A DNA stretch of 43,393 nucleotides from an uncultured bacterium. Its GTDB lineage: Bacteria; UBP6; UBA1177. The stretch lies in the NCBI GenBank assembly GCA_905233945.1, contig CAJOFY010000026.1:1-43393 (forward strand). Direction: 5' to 3'. The notes beneath the pieces were generated by a model. That model worked only from the letters and a program-made list of their open reading frames with translations, made no database searches and was not told the DNA's origin. A program made the translations under genes and the position numbers. Positions 22,026-30,787 of the stretch are shown piece by piece; position 1 is the first letter of the stretch, and the number at the start of each line of letters is the position of its first letter.

Positions 22026-22745
22026 ATGTCATTCGCAACACTGAAAATCGTGTCGAAAAACGGCGAAACGGCGCGAACCGAGCTCAATTCTGTCGATTTT
22101 ATGGGACTTTACCTCGATTTTTACGTTCAGAATCCGATAGAAGCTGTGCCGAAAGAGTGCTTTCCGAATCTGAAAAAACTGATTTCGTTCGCTGTTTCTT
22201 ACCTTCCTTTCATGCCGCAGGAGTGGAGTTTCGCATGGAATGTCTCGATGCCTCTGCAGAAACGGAGGCTTTTCTGCTGTGTCGATTCGGAAAACGGCAC
22301 TTTTGTCGCGAAAACCCATTCGTGGGAGCCTTCTGCATACGAGAAAAATCCGCGTATGTCGGTGCAGATGGTTTCCGATATTTCGGGAATGGAAAGCGTC
22401 ACGATGGTTGACTGCGCCGAAAATGTTCCTTCCGACATGATTTTGGACGAACTTTTCAGAAGATTTTTCGCCGATCAGTCGCAGGAACACCTTGAATTTT
22501 ACGTGGATGACGAAATTGCAGGTATAAAAAACAATTCCGAATCGCTCGCTTTCGCGGAAGATGCTTCAGAAGAAAACGTGGGCCTCGCTTTCAGATGCGG
22601 CTGCACTAAAGAGAAAATCGCCGGAATTTTCAAACGGATGCCGAAAAAGGATATAGATTTTTTGTTCGAGAACGAGCCCATTCTCAATGTCGAGTGCCCG
22701 AGATGCGGCTTTAAATACGGGATAAAAAAACATGACATTAAATAA
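22026..22745 (+). CDS. Hsp33-like redox/zinc protein, divergent
   Basis: 239 residues from ATG 22026, just after AAAGG. The C-terminal 50 residues match the zinc centre of Hsp33: Cys191-x-Cys193 (FRCGCTKEKI), a helix like the Hsp33 linker (MPKKDIDFLFENEPILNVE), then Cys224-x2-Cys227 (ECPRCGFKYGI). The 30-residue spacing is usual. In Hsp33 these four Cys hold zinc when reduced and form disulfides on oxidation, switching on holdase activity. The N-terminal 180 residues are poorly conserved relative to what I recall of HslO, and shorter. It overlaps nadK by 14 bases, so the two are tightly coupled. Confidence 0.72.
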   Translation: MSFATLKIVSKNGETARTELNSVDFMGLYLDFYVQNPIEAVPKECFPNLKKLISFAVSYLPFMPQEWSFAWNVSMPLQKRRLFCCVDSENGTFVAKTHSWEPSAYEKNPRMSVQMVSDISGMESVTMVDCAENVPSDMILDELFRRFFADQSQEHLEFYVDDEIAGIKNNSESLAFAEDASEENVGLAFRCGCTKEKIAGIFKRMPKKDIDFLFENEPILNVECPRCGFKYGIKKHDIK

Positions 22746-23565
22746 AATTTCAAAAGTTTTCCTTTTTTTCAGAAATGACGGCAGAAAAATCGCCGAACAG
22801 CAGGAAACACGCGCTTTCATCACTGAAAAGAGCAGGGAACTCGGTGTGAAAATTGTAGAAAATATCGATGAAATTGACGGCTCCGATTTCATTGTCACGG
22901 TCGGCGGTGACGGAACGTTTTTGGCAGGTGCATCGATGGCTTTCGAGCGCAATATTCCGATTGCCGGGATCAATGTCGGGCAGCTCGGATTCCTTGCCGA
23001 GATAAATCCTGGCGAAGAAAAAATGATAACGAATCTCCTCAAGGGCGATTTCGATGTCAAACACCGCATGATGATGGATGTCCGACTCCTCAGAAACGGT
23101 GCGGAAACGGCCGCTTTCACCGCTCTCAACGAAGTGACGATAATCCGTGACATAAACGCTTCTCCGATGCTCTGCTTCGGAATCGAATACAACGGCGAGG
23201 AGATGCCTCAGTACAAGTGCGACGGACTTATTGCGGCGACTCCGACAGGTTCAACGGCTTACAACCTTTCGTGCAACGGCCCGATAATCTATCCTGCTGA
23301 TGAGTCTTTCGTCATTAACGCGGTCGCTCCGCACGCTCTCACGCACAGGCCGATAGTGCTTCCGGCATCAGGTTCGATCAAAGTAACTTTAAAGGAATGC
23401 GTTCTCGGATTTTTGACCTGCGACGGCAAAAATTCGGTTCAGGTCTGCGAAAACGATGTCGTCCTTATCCGTAGGAATGGGCGCGATCTGAGCGTCGTCT
23501 CGAATCCCGAGAGAAGTTTCTTCGATATACTTTCAGAAAGGCTCCATCTGGGCAAGAGGTTGTGA
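22732..23565 (+). CDS. nadK: NAD kinase
   Basis: Phosphorylates NAD to NADP with ATP or polyphosphate in the cytoplasm. The diagnostic motifs are all seen in 277 residues: VTVGGDGTFLAGA (GGDGT at 58-62), AGINVGQLGFLAEI, the NE pair in FTALNEVTI, DGLIAATPTGSTAYNLS and GGP-type CNGPIIYP. The length is normal. The start ATG lies inside the end of the Hsp33-like gene, and its stop overlaps the next start as TGATG. Linkage to a redox-controlled chaperone-like protein suggests shared expression in redox homeostasis, which is inference. Confidence 0.97.
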   Translation: MTLNKISKVFLFFRNDGRKIAEQQETRAFITEKSRELGVKIVENIDEIDGSDFIVTVGGDGTFLAGASMAFERNIPIAGINVGQLGFLAEINPGEEKMITNLLKGDFDVKHRMMMDVRLLRNGAETAAFTALNEVTIIRDINASPMLCFGIEYNGEEMPQYKCDGLIAATPTGSTAYNLSCNGPIIYPADESFVINAVAPHALTHRPIVLPASGSIKVTLKECVLGFLTCDGKNSVQVCENDVVLIRRNGRDLSVVSNPERSFFDILSERLHLGKRL

Positions 23566-24035
23566 TGAGTAAAAAATTCCAAAACAATAGTTCAATGAAT
23601 TTTGCCGAACTTTTTTCGGGCAAAACAGAGAAAAAAGAGGGTGAAAAAGAGAGTTTTGCAGACCTTCTTGACGAATACTCAGACATCGATTTCGAAATCC
23701 ACAAACGCGAGAAGGAATCAAGCGCAGAGGAGCAGAAAGAGCTCTTCAGACCGCGCAGTGAGAATGTTCTTCCAGAATTCGAGATAGATCTTCACGGACT
23801 CAATCAGGACGAGGCCGAAAAAGTTGTCGAAACCAATGTCCGCGCCATGAAAAGCGGCAGAATCTACAAAATCAGGATCGTCACCGGCAAAGGACTCCAT
23901 TCCAAAACTTCACCCGTTCTCAGAAACGCAATCGACATCCTGCTGAGGCAGCTCAAAAGGGAAGGGTGCTGCTCAAAAATCGAGTGGGACAAAAAAAGCG
24001 TCGAAGAGTCGGGACAGGTCGATGTGACGGCGTAA
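23565..24035 (+). CDS. Smr-domain protein
   Basis: 156 residues starting at ATG 23565, overlapping nadK's TGA by one base (the GTG at 23562 is an alternative). The first 75 residues are charged and probably disordered. The rest is a stand-alone Smr domain with EIDLHGLNQDEAEKVVE (DLHG motif) and RIVTGKGLHSK (TGxGxHS motif), both needed for nucleic-acid binding or nicking. Such small Smr proteins are widespread and poorly characterised; proposed roles are in DNA or ribosome-associated quality control. It ends eight bases from the convergent alpha-2-macroglobulin gene. Confidence 0.92.
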   Translation: MSKKFQNNSSMNFAELFSGKTEKKEGEKESFADLLDEYSDIDFEIHKREKESSAEEQKELFRPRSENVLPEFEIDLHGLNQDEAEKVVETNVRAMKSGRIYKIRIVTGKGLHSKTSPVLRNAIDILLRQLKREGCCSKIEWDKKSVEESGQVDVTA

Positions 24036-24042
24036 AACTGCG

Positions 24043-27000
24043 CTATTCGCTGATTACGATTTCCTGTGAAAGATCGTTGTAGTTTTCTTCAGGATTGTAG
24101 TAGGGGTGAACTGACGATTCTCCGGTAGCGCCTTTGATCGGATAGTCGGCAAGAAGCTCGAACTGGTAGGTCTGTGTCGTGCCGGCATCGATGTGATCGA
24201 GATAGAGGATGATCTGTCTCGGAGTTGTTTCGTACCTTCTGAGCTGAGTTCCTTGTTCTATAGACTCATCGAGCAGTGCCGGAATAAGTGTAAATCCCGG
24301 TGCGATTCCGATGCTTGCAAGAACCATGTTGACGTTTGCATCGCTGATGTTGCTGATTGAAACGGTCGCTTTGACTGTGTCGTTTACAGACAAACTGGTT
24401 TTGTCGTAGGTCACGTCAATTTTGAGCGGGCCGGCAGATGCTGCGTCGGAACCCGGAACATACCATGTCGCGGTCGCCTGATACAGCATCGATGTGTCGG
24501 AATCGGTTTTTATTTCTATGGTGTTTTCTCCGTATACAAGATGCTCTTTGAAATCAATGAGGCGCAGAACGTCTGAATCGTCAGGCGTTATCTTGATTTC
24601 TACTTCTGGTGAGCCGTTTGCCGAAATTTTCAGTGTGGCGTTTATATCCTGAGACTGCGAGCCGTAGAGCATTTCGATCATGAATTTGAGTGCGCGGATT
24701 GTTCCCTGCGTTGTGGACCAGTTTCCGAAAGAGTCCTTTTGTCTTATAATCCAGTCTAAAATACCCTGCGTGACTGCGAAATAACCGCCTTTGGAGACGA
24801 GAAGCGAACCTATAAGCGCTGTCGTTTCGAGCGTTGCGTTTTCACCTGTGGAGTACGTTTCGGTGCTTTCACTTTGTTTCCAGTAGATTCCGCCTTTTTC
24901 ATCCTCTGTTTTCGCCTCAAGTATTTCCTGAATGAGAGTGTTGAGAGCTGTCGAATTTACGTCGTTTTTAAGAAGCGCAATGGCGACTATCGCTTTTGAA
25001 TAGGTATCGGTTGCCTCCGAAATATGCGATTCAAGGTATTGAACTGCTTTCTGCCGTGCCTGAGTTTCAGTTCCGGTCTCGGCGAAAGCCAATGCGACGT
25101 AAGCCGTTGTTCTGAGAACCGAAGATGTGAAATTGTTGATTGCGCCGTCCATGTATCCGTATTCGGTGACAAAAGAACCGTCAGATTTCTGCTGGGTTGC
25201 CGCCCAAGCCGCAGTTCTCGGGATAAGTGTCGGGTCAATTGTGTGGACTTTGCTCATGTCGTTAAACTCAAGAAGGCCGTAAGCTGTAAGCGTAAGGTGG
25301 GCAGGCGTGCCGCCGAACCATTCAAAGCCGCCACCCTGCACTTCGTAGGTGAGCAGTCTCTGGTAGCCCTGAGTTATGTAATCCCTTGCTTTAAGTTCGA
25401 TTTCGGGCGTCAGCGTACCTGTTGAAATCATATATTGCAGCACAAGAACATTCGGATAGGTTGACGACGAGGTCTGTTCGAAGCAGCCGGTCGGCATCTG
25501 CAGCATCGAATCAAGCCCTTCGACAGCCTGACTCATGATTCCTGGATAGATTTTTACGAAAAGTTCGGCACTGTCGGGGATCGCGTTTCCCGGGATCGTC
25601 AGTTTTACGGTTTTATTGCCGTCGAAAATCGAGCTTTCCGACTTGTCCTCCATGATTCCGTCCGGTTTGACGGTTACGCTGCGTTTGATTGCGTCGGACA
25701 TCTGCGAGCCGTGAGCGAAAATCGTCATGCTGTGTTCGCCGATTTTCAACACTTTTATCGGGAAGTATGCCGGTGTTACCGAATTTGCCGGAACGGTTAC
25801 GTTTATTGCTGATGTTCCCGTCATTTCAAACCAGTCGGCGCTTTCTGCTTCTAAAGTTATGTTCTGCTCGACGTTCAGATAATTGTAAATACCGACAGGA
25901 ACGGAAACTTCGTCGTTCTGCGTCAGATAGACAGGAAAATCTATGTCAATGAAGAAATCCTGAAAAACCCTTATAGCATCAAGCGAACTTCCGATTGCAC
26001 CGTCAATGCTGTTTGCGAGAGCCGTGACGCGCCATGATGTTATCGAATCAGCCATCTGAACTTCGATTTCGGCATTTCCGTTTTCGTCAGTGATAAGCTG
26101 CGGATTGTAGTAGAGGGTTTCGGGAAACCATTCCCTGACTTTCACATTTTTGCCGGTGTTGCCCGTGCCGTCTCCGTAGTCTCCGCCGTCAGAACCTGCT
26201 TCAGCAGTATCGCCTTCATCCCATCCTGCTTCGGCATCTGCCCCCTCATCCCAGTAATCATACTCGTCCTCGCACAGTGTCACGCTTGTTCTGATGTCGT
26301 CTTCGGTTTCAGCTGTTTCATCAGGACCTGCCGAAGTGATTTGGACAACGGTGCTCCAATCCTGCTGAATCTCAGCTTTCATTATGTTGCCCCACGGGTC
26401 GGTATTTTCCGGGTCAGCAAAAATCATTTCAACTTTTTCTTTAACTTTGTCGATTTTTTCGCAATTGTCCCAGTCTATGCCGTCAAGTATTTCTGACGCT
26501 CTTTTCTTGACTGCGGTTTTTGCAGCCGAAAGGTACTGTGATTCATACTGCGAATAGTCTTCCTGCGCGATATCGTGCTGAAGATTCCCTGCATTGTCAG
26601 CAAAAAACGCGCTTGCTCTTTTTTCGGTTTCCTCTTCCTTTTCTTCATCTTCGGAATATGAAACTATATCCTGATAGGTGGTTCCGTAAATTGCGAAACT
26701 TGATTCCATAACCGCGTTTTCGATGCTGAAATAGGTTGCTTCCATTCCGGGAACAAAATCCATGACATGGAAAACAGCTTCGTCAACCATTGCAACACCG
26801 ATAGCAGCGGCTGCCGGTTCGCCCATTGCATCCTTCACCTTAAAACGCGCTTTTGCCGTTTCCCTCGGCTTGTATTCCTCTTTATCGGTCGAAAATTCGA
26901 CTGAAAGCGAGCTTTCCTTTCTTACGTAAACCGCCTTTGAGGAACGGATGATGTTGCCGTCTTTTGTGAGATAGTATGCGAGAAACTCGACAACTCCGTG

Positions 27001-28941
27001 CATTGTTTCATCAAGCGGAAGCGAGATTTTGCCTTTTCCTTCGTTAAGCTCGACCACTTTGGTAAGCCTTATCTGGTCATCTACTACGACATCAAGATAA
27101 ACTCTGTCTGGAAGCATCGAAGGCTGCGGCATATTCGGGTCAAAGCCTGTAAAAACGCTGACTTCGGCATCTTCTCCGGCATAGTAGATCGAAGCGTCGG
27201 TGGAAAGGAAGACGAATTCGTTGTTTTTATCGCTGTTGAAGTGAACGACACTTTTATAAGTTTTGCCTTTGTATATGACTTCGACAGTTGCGACACCGTC
27301 CTGATACAGCATGGTCTTAAATTCTGCAAAGCCGTTTTCCCCGACACTGTGCGTTGTCGATTCGCCAACGATTATCACATCTGCAGAAACGGGATTGCCG
27401 TTAGGATCTGTAAGGATGAGATAGACATCCTGCTCGGTTCCCGGAAGTACTTTGCCGGCAGCGGGAACGAGAGTGACAATGACCGGAGCCTGGGCGACAG
27501 TCAGATATTTTACAATCGACTGCGCATGATCTGCTGTGTCTGTGACGGTGATTTCAAGTTTAGCCTTCGCTTTTCCCTGCTCGAGTTCGCTTCCTGCAAA
27601 ATAGTTGGGAAGTTTGAGGGTAAAAGTGTATTCCCCGTTTTGAGAGAGGACTGCATCTATTGTCTGGAAAGTCGTTTCCGAGACATCGGATGTCTTTGCT
27701 TCAATGTGAACCGCGCCGTTCACAGGTTTTCCGTAAAAATAGTTGGAAACAATCTTTCCTTTCACTATTTCGCCCGGCATATAGAAGCCTTTGTCGGCTG
27801 AAAATTCGATTCCAAACTTAGGAAGGACATACTTTTCAACAGTCAGTGTTTTCTGCGCGGCAGTTTCGCCGTTAATCAGCACAGAAACCTGATAGTTTCC
27901 CAGATTGACGAGGTTTGCAAGTTTGAAATCTGCCGAAAATATGCCGTATTTGCTGGTTTTGCCGGTCGTTTTGAATACTTTGTTGCCTTTCGGATCGGTG
28001 ATTTCCAATGTTACATCAACTTCCGAAAGGGGTTTTTTATCTGAAAGAGCAAGTGAAAGCGAACGGATGTGTATAGTTTGTCCCGGCTGGTAGAGAGGTT
28101 TGTCTGTTGTAAGGAGGGTTTTATTGAAATCTTCAGTCTGCGGAACCAGATCGGCTGAAAGAGTACGCTTTCCGTAAGCGGTTTCTGCGGTTATGACCAT
28201 TTTTACGACTCCTCTTACGGATTCGTCAAGAGAAACCGGGATTTCTGCCATGCCGCCTTTGTCGGTTTTTGTCGATATTTTGCCGACAGTTTCGCCGTTA
28301 CTGATAAATTCGACTTCTATATCTTTTTCCATCAGCGGTGAACCGCCTGCTATCGGATTGCCGGTAAGAGCATCGCTTACGAAAACTCTGAATACTGAAG
28401 TTTCGCCGCCTGTAATCTGCCTGTTTCCAATCATGAAAGTTCTCATCTTAGGCGATATGCGGAACATTGAAACTTTGCCGCCGAGATTGAATTTGTCCCA
28501 TTTTATCGAGTATTTAAGCACAAGATTTGTCAGTTCTTCAATATCTGGCAGATAGTCTTTTCCAAGTTCGATTTCAAGGTTTTCGGTTTTGTCGGTGATG
28601 CTTTCCGTCTGTCTGCGGTCAAGTCCCTCTTCAGAAGTTCCGTCAAGTTTTTCTGCGCTGACAGAGACTTCTGCGTCTATTGCGGCGGTATCCTTTTCGA
28701 GAGCTACAGGAATATTGAGGAAAAATTTCCCTGATTTGAAAAAAATGAAAATCTGGCTCTCGTTGACTTCCAGATTCTCCACTTTGATAATGCGGTCGCC
28801 TTCATCCTCAAAAGGATTCGTGATTCCGCCTTCCAAACCATCTGTAGGATTAAACGGATTCTTCTGCGAAGTAGAATTGCTGCACGAACATGCAAAGGCT
28901 GCGGCAAACATGACGGCAAGCGCCAGAAACCTGATTTTCAT
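24043..28941 (-). CDS. Bacterial alpha-2-macroglobulin lipoprotein
   Basis: 1632 residues from ATG 28941, which has AGGAGGAG upstream on this strand; a longer reading from 28992 lacks support. The signal sequence ends in AFACSC, so it is probably a lipoprotein facing the periplasm. MG domains include TDKPLYQPGQTIHIRSLSL. An acidic, Lys/Arg-containing bait-like region lies about residues 745-830, the ANA-type domain reads ADSITSWRVTALANS, and the thioester motif GCFEQ has Cys at about residue 1153, within an alpha/alpha toroid. These proteins trap proteases covalently to protect the cell. GCFEQ is a variation of the usual GCGEQ. The common partner PBP1C is absent; a secreted protease lies divergently nearby. 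Confidence 0.95.
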   Translation of the reverse strand: MKIRFLALAVMFAAAFACSCSNSTSQKNPFNPTDGLEGGITNPFEDEGDRIIKVENLEVNESQIFIFFKSGKFFLNIPVALEKDTAAIDAEVSVSAEKLDGTSEEGLDRRQTESITDKTENLEIELGKDYLPDIEELTNLVLKYSIKWDKFNLGGKVSMFRISPKMRTFMIGNRQITGGETSVFRVFVSDALTGNPIAGGSPLMEKDIEVEFISNGETVGKISTKTDKGGMAEIPVSLDESVRGVVKMVITAETAYGKRTLSADLVPQTEDFNKTLLTTDKPLYQPGQTIHIRSLSLALSDKKPLSEVDVTLEITDPKGNKVFKTTGKTSKYGIFSADFKLANLVNLGNYQVSVLINGETAAQKTLTVEKYVLPKFGIEFSADKGFYMPGEIVKGKIVSNYFYGKPVNGAVHIEAKTSDVSETTFQTIDAVLSQNGEYTFTLKLPNYFAGSELEQGKAKAKLEITVTDTADHAQSIVKYLTVAQAPVIVTLVPAAGKVLPGTEQDVYLILTDPNGNPVSADVIIVGESTTHSVGENGFAEFKTMLYQDGVATVEVIYKGKTYKSVVHFNSDKNNEFVFLSTDASIYYAGEDAEVSVFTGFDPNMPQPSMLPDRVYLDVVVDDQIRLTKVVELNEGKGKISLPLDETMHGVVEFLAYYLTKDGNIIRSSKAVYVRKESSLSVEFSTDKEEYKPRETAKARFKVKDAMGEPAAAAIGVAMVDEAVFHVMDFVPGMEATYFSIENAVMESSFAIYGTTYQDIVSYSEDEEKEEETEKRASAFFADNAGNLQHDIAQEDYSQYESQYLSAAKTAVKKRASEILDGIDWDNCEKIDKVKEKVEMIFADPENTDPWGNIMKAEIQQDWSTVVQITSAGPDETAETEDDIRTSVTLCEDEYDYWDEGADAEAGWDEGDTAEAGSDGGDYGDGTGNTGKNVKVREWFPETLYYNPQLITDENGNAEIEVQMADSITSWRVTALANSIDGAIGSSLDAIRVFQDFFIDIDFPVYLTQNDEVSVPVGIYNYLNVEQNITLEAESADWFEMTGTSAINVTVPANSVTPAYFPIKVLKIGEHSMTIFAHGSQMSDAIKRSVTVKPDGIMEDKSESSIFDGNKTVKLTIPGNAIPDSAELFVKIYPGIMSQAVEGLDSMLQMPTGCFEQTSSSTYPNVLVLQYMISTGTLTPEIELKARDYITQGYQRLLTYEVQGGGFEWFGGTPAHLTLTAYGLLEFNDMSKVHTIDPTLIPRTAAWAATQQKSDGSFVTEYGYMDGAINNFTSSVLRTTAYVALAFAETGTETQARQKAVQYLESHISEATDTYSKAIVAIALLKNDVNSTALNTLIQEILEAKTEDEKGGIYWKQSESTETYSTGENATLETTALIGSLLVSKGGYFAVTQGILDWIIRQKDSFGNWSTTQGTIRALKFMIEMLYGSQSQDINATLKISANGSPEVEIKITPDDSDVLRLIDFKEHLVYGENTIEIKTDSDTSMLYQATATWYVPGSDAASAGPLKIDVTYDKTSLSVNDTVKATVSISNISDANVNMVLASIGIAPGFTLIPALLDESIEQGTQLRRYETTPRQIILYLDHIDAGTTQTYQFELLADYPIKGATGESSVHPYYNPEENYNDLSQEIVISE

Positions 28942-29108
28942 GGAAAACTCCTCCTGTAAAAGACGATAAAAACTCAAAAAACAAACAGACACTATTTAGT
29001 AACACAAAGTTCCGATTTTTCTGATAAAAAAATGAAAAAAAGTGAAAAAAAATGATTTTTTTGCAGGGCAGAAAAGAGTTCCGGCAGAAATAGAGTGAAA
29101 CAGATTTT

Positions 29109-29176
29109 AAAATGTCAGCGCAAAGCTTAAATGTCAGGTTTCTTCAGCTTGACACTGACTGAATAAAAAATAAACT
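29109..29176 (+). promoter_or_regulatory. Promoter with upstream direct repeat for the lipoprotein-protease pair
   Basis: The 278-bp divergent gap 28942-29219 contains TTGACA (29149-29154), a 16-bp spacer and TAAACT (29171-29176). Upstream, AAATGTCAG is repeated exactly at 29110-29118 and 29129-29137, 19 bp apart, a plausible activator site. The rest of the gap is A-rich with no other clear element. Confidence 0.5.
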
Positions 29177-29219
29177 ATCCTACGATGTTTTTAGATAATC
29201 AGTTTGCAGAGGTTCCAAA

Positions 29220-30770
29220 ATGCAAAAATTTTTGAATTTACTAGCTGTTTTATCAGTTTTGATGTTCGTTTCCTGTTCCTCCTCAAAGTCAGAGAACGAC
29301 TCGGACACAGCGCCAGATTCCGGCATTGCCCCGCAGGATGTTGAGACTGTTGATGATGATTCTGGCTGTCAAGATTTGGATTTTATTGATGATTCTGGTG
29401 AGACGACGAATGCCGATGTAGATGCAGACAACGATTCAGACACACCAGAAACAGTTGAATGTCTCGATCTGCGCTACAACGAAAACACTATCAAAACACC
29501 TTTTCCGTTCAAGGATGCATATGGCAGCCCCACTTTCTGTCGTCCGGGCTGCGACATCCCGACTGAAAATGACCCGCAGTGTATTCGTAACATCTGGGAC
29601 TGGGACAACTGGGACGAGTATCAGGTTTACCTCAAAGCTCAGGAAAAAGATCCGAATCAGCAGAAAGAACGCGAATGTTACCCATGGCCGTGCACGCTGC
29701 CGGATATGCACGCCGATTCTACGCTTGAAACCTTCTCTAGTAAATGTGACAGGTGGTTGACTGTGAATGATTTCAAAGCAAATTCGGGAATAGTCAACAC
29801 ACACGGAATGTTTGATGGTGTCGCAGGAATGGATTTTTCTCACACTGGCAGAATCGTAGAATATGATCCTGAAAAAGATGAATATACAACGGTCGGTCAA
29901 AATAAAACAATGCTGGCTTTTAACGAAAACCGTTATGTTACGCTTATCCATGATTCAGATCCGCCGAACAATGCAAAATTTAAATCGTTTGTAATTTCTG
30001 TTTTTCGCAAAGATGGTAAATATTATTACGAATTTATTTATGACAACAAGAACCATAATTCTTTTTTTTCAAGGCCTGCGCTTGCCAGCAAGAACTGGGT
30101 TTTGATTCATGTAAAAGAAGGGGACAGTAGTTCAGTTACGGAGATAAAATACGCCTCATCCAAAGACTGGGAATGGCACAACCTTGCCGGAATCAACAAC
30201 TATGCTGGGGAAGGCAACATAGTTGGAGACCACCTGACTTTCATCACGAACAACAGGGAGCTTTACTATTGCGATTTAAGGAAATATCCTAAGCACATTG
30301 ATGAATGTTTTAAACTTAACCGTAAGAATGAATCCGGCAATGAAGAGCTTGGACACAGCCCAAGGATAGATTTGGATGATGAATACCGTGTTGTTTACAA
30401 TGTCTATGGAACACCTACATTTGTCGAAGTCGATCTAAAGGACTTGAAAGATCCGAAATATACAGAGTATGCAATAGAAAAAAAACATGAAAACTCCGTT
30501 GATTGGGAAATTGATATGCTGAAAGGCAACAGGATTTCTTACTCGGAAATGATTGAAACACCTGACTGGTTTGGTTGTTTCTATCGTTTTGACAAAGAAA
30601 AGACTTATTGTCCTTCTAATTTTACCTTTTCTGGAGGTAGAGATTTGATGGGTTATAATGTTTTTTGGGGGAAGTGGCATCTCTGGAAAGTAATAAATAG
30701 CATAGTGGCAATCATGCGTGACTGGGAATGTTACTGTCAGGAAACGGGTGTTTGCCCGTTGGAACAATAA
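29220..30770 (+). CDS. Asp-rich surface lipoprotein, unknown function
   Basis: 516 residues with AGAGG seven bases before the ATG. A lipoprotein signal (LLAVLSVLMFVSCSS) is followed by about 75 residues of Asp/Ser/Glu-rich disordered linker. A Cys- and Trp-rich domain comes next (GCDIPTENDPQC, WDWDNWDEYQVY, ERECYPWPC), then a repetitive beta-strand region (EFIYDNKNHNSFF, LTFITNNRELYYCDL, YRVVYNVYGTPTFVEVDL) that may be a beta-propeller, and a closing Cys-x-Cys motif (WECYCQETGVC). No catalytic motif is recognised. The protease gene starts 17 bases after its stop, so the two are probably one transcript. Base composition is more AT-rich than the flanking genes. Confidence 0.75.
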   Translation: MQKFLNLLAVLSVLMFVSCSSSKSENDSDTAPDSGIAPQDVETVDDDSGCQDLDFIDDSGETTNADVDADNDSDTPETVECLDLRYNENTIKTPFPFKDAYGSPTFCRPGCDIPTENDPQCIRNIWDWDNWDEYQVYLKAQEKDPNQQKERECYPWPCTLPDMHADSTLETFSSKCDRWLTVNDFKANSGIVNTHGMFDGVAGMDFSHTGRIVEYDPEKDEYTTVGQNKTMLAFNENRYVTLIHDSDPPNNAKFKSFVISVFRKDGKYYYEFIYDNKNHNSFFSRPALASKNWVLIHVKEGDSSSVTEIKYASSKDWEWHNLAGINNYAGEGNIVGDHLTFITNNRELYYCDLRKYPKHIDECFKLNRKNESGNEELGHSPRIDLDDEYRVVYNVYGTPTFVEVDLKDLKDPKYTEYAIEKKHENSVDWEIDMLKGNRISYSEMIETPDWFGCFYRFDKEKTYCPSNFTFSGGRDLMGYNVFWGKWHLWKVINSIVAIMRDWECYCQETGVCPLEQ

Positions 30771-30787
30771 TTTTATTGAGTTGTGCT

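Noticed and set aside
28942-28992. 17-residue extension of the alpha-2-macroglobulin
   Set aside because: The ATG at 28941 has AGGAGGAG at proper spacing and starts the lipoprotein signal; the extension has neither.
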